This document shows, one piece after another, positions 62,354 through 64,000 of a stretch of 64,000 nt of DNA (the first letter of the stretch is position 1; each line of letters begins with the position of its first letter). Below the pieces are notes generated by a model, which did not search any database, was not told the origin of the DNA, and worked only from the letters and a program-made list of their open reading frames with translations. Made by a program: the position numbers and the translations under genes. The stretch lies in NCBI GenBank assembly GCA_938092135.1, contig CALLJL010000004.1:53307-117306 (forward strand), read 5' to 3'. This DNA comes from an uncultured bacterium. GTDB lineage: Bacteria > Acidobacteriota > Aminicenantia > Aminicenantales > CALLJL01.

Positions 62354-64000
62354 ATGAAAAAGACACTCTCTTTTATAACTTTAATGCTTTTATTTACCTG
62401 TCTGGCTTTAAGCCAGTCAAGAGAAACAGGGGCCATTGAAGGGACGGTCAAAGATGAACAGGGTAATCCTTTGCCCGGCGTAACGGTAACTATTTCCGGC
62501 CCCAGCCTCATGGGAATCCGCACTTTCATTACTGACGCCGAAGGCAAATTTAGATTTCCAGCCCTTCCTCCTGGAGAGTATACAGTAAAGGCAGAGCTCC
62601 AGGGCTTCGTTACGGTGATGAGGGAGAATATCCGGTTAACGACCACTGTTCGACTAACCGTTGATTTAGTAATGAGGCCAGCGGCCATTGCTGAAGAGGT
62701 GACAGTTCTGGCTAAAGCACCGACGATTGATGTTAAATCGACCGAAACGGCCTCGGTAACCTTAACTAATGAAGTTTTGCGGAATATTCCCTATAGCCAG
62801 TTCACCACTGATATAGTCAATTTAGCGCCAGGGGTTGTTAGCAATGTGGCCTACGGTGCCTCAGCTGGAACGGGTATAGCCTGGACTGTCGATGGCGTTA
62901 ATGTTTCTGATCCTGACGCTGGCACAGCCTGGGTCTTTCTCGATCATAACATCATTGAAGAAGCCAAAATAATGGGAATCGGGCTACCCGCAGAATATGG
63001 TAACTTTACTGGAGTTATCTTTAATTTGGTGACCAAGTCGGGAGGTAACAATCTTTCTGGTCATATCGAGGGTGTCTTCCAAGGGAAAAAGGACGACTGG
63101 CCAAAAAATTTCTGGCAACAGGACAATAACAAAAAATATCTCGATGATTTTCCCACGTTGACTTCGCCTCGCTATCGTTTAATTGATGTTAATGCCCATC
63201 TTGGTGGTCCTATAAGGAAAGATAAGCTCTGGTATTATGTAGGTACTCAATTCCAACAGTTTGGTGACTGGGTAACTGGTTTCCCAGAACCAAGACAATA
63301 TAATCAGCCCCGGCTTTTCACCAAGTTTAACTCCCAGATTAACCCAACTCTGAGCCTGATTTTCTCCCTTGAAATCGATACTTATGACGGCAAAAACCGC
63401 GGCGCTGGCGCCAATGTCGCCCCTGAAGCCTGTGTCAACCAGAAATCGCCCGAAATTGTAGGCAATTTCAGTCTGACCAAAATTCTTAGCCCAAAAACTT
63501 TCTACGATATTAAAGCGGCTTACTTCTGGGGATATTATTATCTGGACCCTGAAGTGGGTAAAGATAAGCCTTTTTATTTCAGTCTAGATGAAAACTTCCG
63601 TTACAGCAGTGCTGGATATTTCTTCTACGCTGACCGGACAAGATTTCAGGGTAATGCCAGCTTGACCCATTTTGCTGAAGACTTCATCAAGGGCGATCAT
63701 GATTTTAAATTTGGAGTTGAGGTCGAAAGGTCAACCGTGAGAAACAGATATGGCTATACTGGTCCGAATCATATGAGATATTTTGGTTATGGTAATCCCA
63801 CTAAAGGCTGGGAACATTATCTGGCTTATCAATATGAAGGCTATGATACTAATACCCGATATACTCGCTTCGAAGCCTTCGCTCAGGATTCTTGGACAGT
63901 TTCCTCTCGCTTGAACATTAGCGCTGGTCTTCGTTTCACCCAAAACTGGGGAACAATAAAGAACGTTGAAGGCATCGTTTACAATACTCGAAGGATAGCC
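62354..64000 (+). CDS. TonB-dependent receptor with carboxypeptidase-regulatory domain (3' end beyond window)
   Basis: First 549 codons of an outer-membrane receptor, open to the last base. Signal peptide (1-20), then a carboxypeptidase-regulatory-like domain (GAIEGTVKDEQGNPLPGVTVTI ... PPGEYTVKAELQGF, about 25-110). A TonB plug domain follows (VTVLAKAPTIDVKSTETASVTL, PYSQFTTDIVNLAPGVV, WTVDGVNVSDP, GLPAEYGNFTGVIFNLVTKSGGN), then barrel strands. This OAR/SusC-like layout is used in Acidobacteria-like bacteria for large substrates such as oligosaccharides or peptides. GGAGG precedes the ATG. The ligand is unknown. Confidence 0.92.
   Translation, partial: MKKTLSFITLMLLFTCLALSQSRETGAIEGTVKDEQGNPLPGVTVTISGPSLMGIRTFITDAEGKFRFPALPPGEYTVKAELQGFVTVMRENIRLTTTVRLTVDLVMRPAAIAEEVTVLAKAPTIDVKSTETASVTLTNEVLRNIPYSQFTTDIVNLAPGVVSNVAYGASAGTGIAWTVDGVNVSDPDAGTAWVFLDHNIIEEAKIMGIGLPAEYGNFTGVIFNLVTKSGGNNLSGHIEGVFQGKKDDWPKNFWQQDNNKKYLDDFPTLTSPRYRLIDVNAHLGGPIRKDKLWYYVGTQFQQFGDWVTGFPEPRQYNQPRLFTKFNSQINPTLSLIFSLEIDTYDGKNRGAGANVAPEACVNQKSPEIVGNFSLTKILSPKTFYDIKAAYFWGYYYLDPEVGKDKPFYFSLDENFRYSSAGYFFYADRTRFQGNASLTHFAEDFIKGDHDFKFGVEVERSTVRNRYGYTGPNHMRYFGYGNPTKGWEHYLAYQYEGYDTNTRYTRFEAFAQDSWTVSSRLNISAGLRFTQNWGTIKNVEGIVYNTRRIA

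Noticed and set aside
1..64000. CRISPR arrays, insertion sequences, prophage, tRNA or rRNA genes
   Set aside because: I looked through the intergenic regions and gene products on both strands and saw no repeats with spacers, transposases, integrases or cloverleaf-like sequences. A tRNA or Rfam search would be more sensitive than reading by eye.

Overview
The window reads as a chromosomal segment of an uncultured, AT-rich, Gram-negative-type bacterium. The best fit is Candidatus Aminicenantes (OP8) or a close Acidobacteria-like relative. That placement is an inference from gene content: a GWxTD-domain protein, a TonB-dependent receptor with an N-terminal carboxypeptidase-regulatory domain, TPR proteins carrying the same domain, several exported amidohydrolases and Tat-targeted enzymes, and archaeal/Thermotoga-like variants of SAH hydrolase and IMP cyclohydrolase. 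I see no rRNA, tRNA, CRISPR array, insertion sequence, phage gene or attachment site. Coding density is high and no gap between genes exceeds about 300 bases.

Layout. 74-2347 (-): FmdB-like zinc ribbon, RidA and an M20 dipeptidase. 2492-6221 (+): galactokinase, then a zinc/manganese ABC importer. 6223-11813 (-): macro domain, isochorismatase-like hydrolase, a fused formiminotransferase-cyclodeaminase, and two M16 proteins that both lack the HxxEH zinc site. 12063-13331 (+): S-adenosylhomocysteine (or S-inosylhomocysteine) hydrolase. 13360-20839 (-): housekeeping operon asnS-rimO-pgpA-cinA-thpR-plsY-gpsA plus a TPR lipoprotein. 20995-21543 (+): DUF4416 protein. 21540-27754 (-): M20 peptidase, aminotransferase, SerA, NifS-type cysteine desulfurase and a methionine synthase split into separate homocysteine and folate modules. 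27887-35006: a small exported protein, a DUF362 ferredoxin-like protein, then a Tat-tagged class V aminotransferase, a Tat-tagged radical SAM protein and an exported GH63-like glycosidase. 35147-37989 (-): ComA, an HPr-kinase-like P-loop protein, UbiE/MenG.

38200-46868: three consecutive exported amidohydrolases (only the middle one keeps its metal ligands), an exported D-aminoacylase-like enzyme, an MFS transporter (opposite strand) and a Tat-tagged T2-family asparaginase/isoaspartyl peptidase. 47003-53731: RlpA, LOG-family protein, a PurO-type IMP cyclohydrolase with a stand-alone AICAR transformylase and a LigD-type phosphoesterase, then galT with a histidine kinase/response regulator pair. 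53870-58812 (-): three overlapping GH57 genes (amylase/pullulanase-like, 4-alpha-glucanotransferase-like, branching enzyme). 58887-64000: a TPR/carboxypeptidase-regulatory protein, a GWxTD protein and, divergently, a TonB-dependent receptor that runs off the window.

The genes together suggest a heterotroph scavenging peptides and amino acids (M20 and M16-like proteins, asparaginase, amidohydrolases, FTCD) and alpha-glucans or galactose (GH57, GH63-like, GalK, GalT, TonB receptor), with serine/one-carbon/methionine metabolism in one operon.

The strongest non-coding observation is a recurring promoter layout. A TTGNNN-17/18-TAnnnT element sits so close to the start codon that the mRNA should be leaderless or nearly so. 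It occurs at genes lacking a Shine-Dalgarno sequence, and in several cases it lies inside the longest ORF and so corrects the start (asnS, MFS, LOG, PurO, HPrK-like). Starts given here use that reasoning. All function calls come from motif recognition by eye, with no database search.
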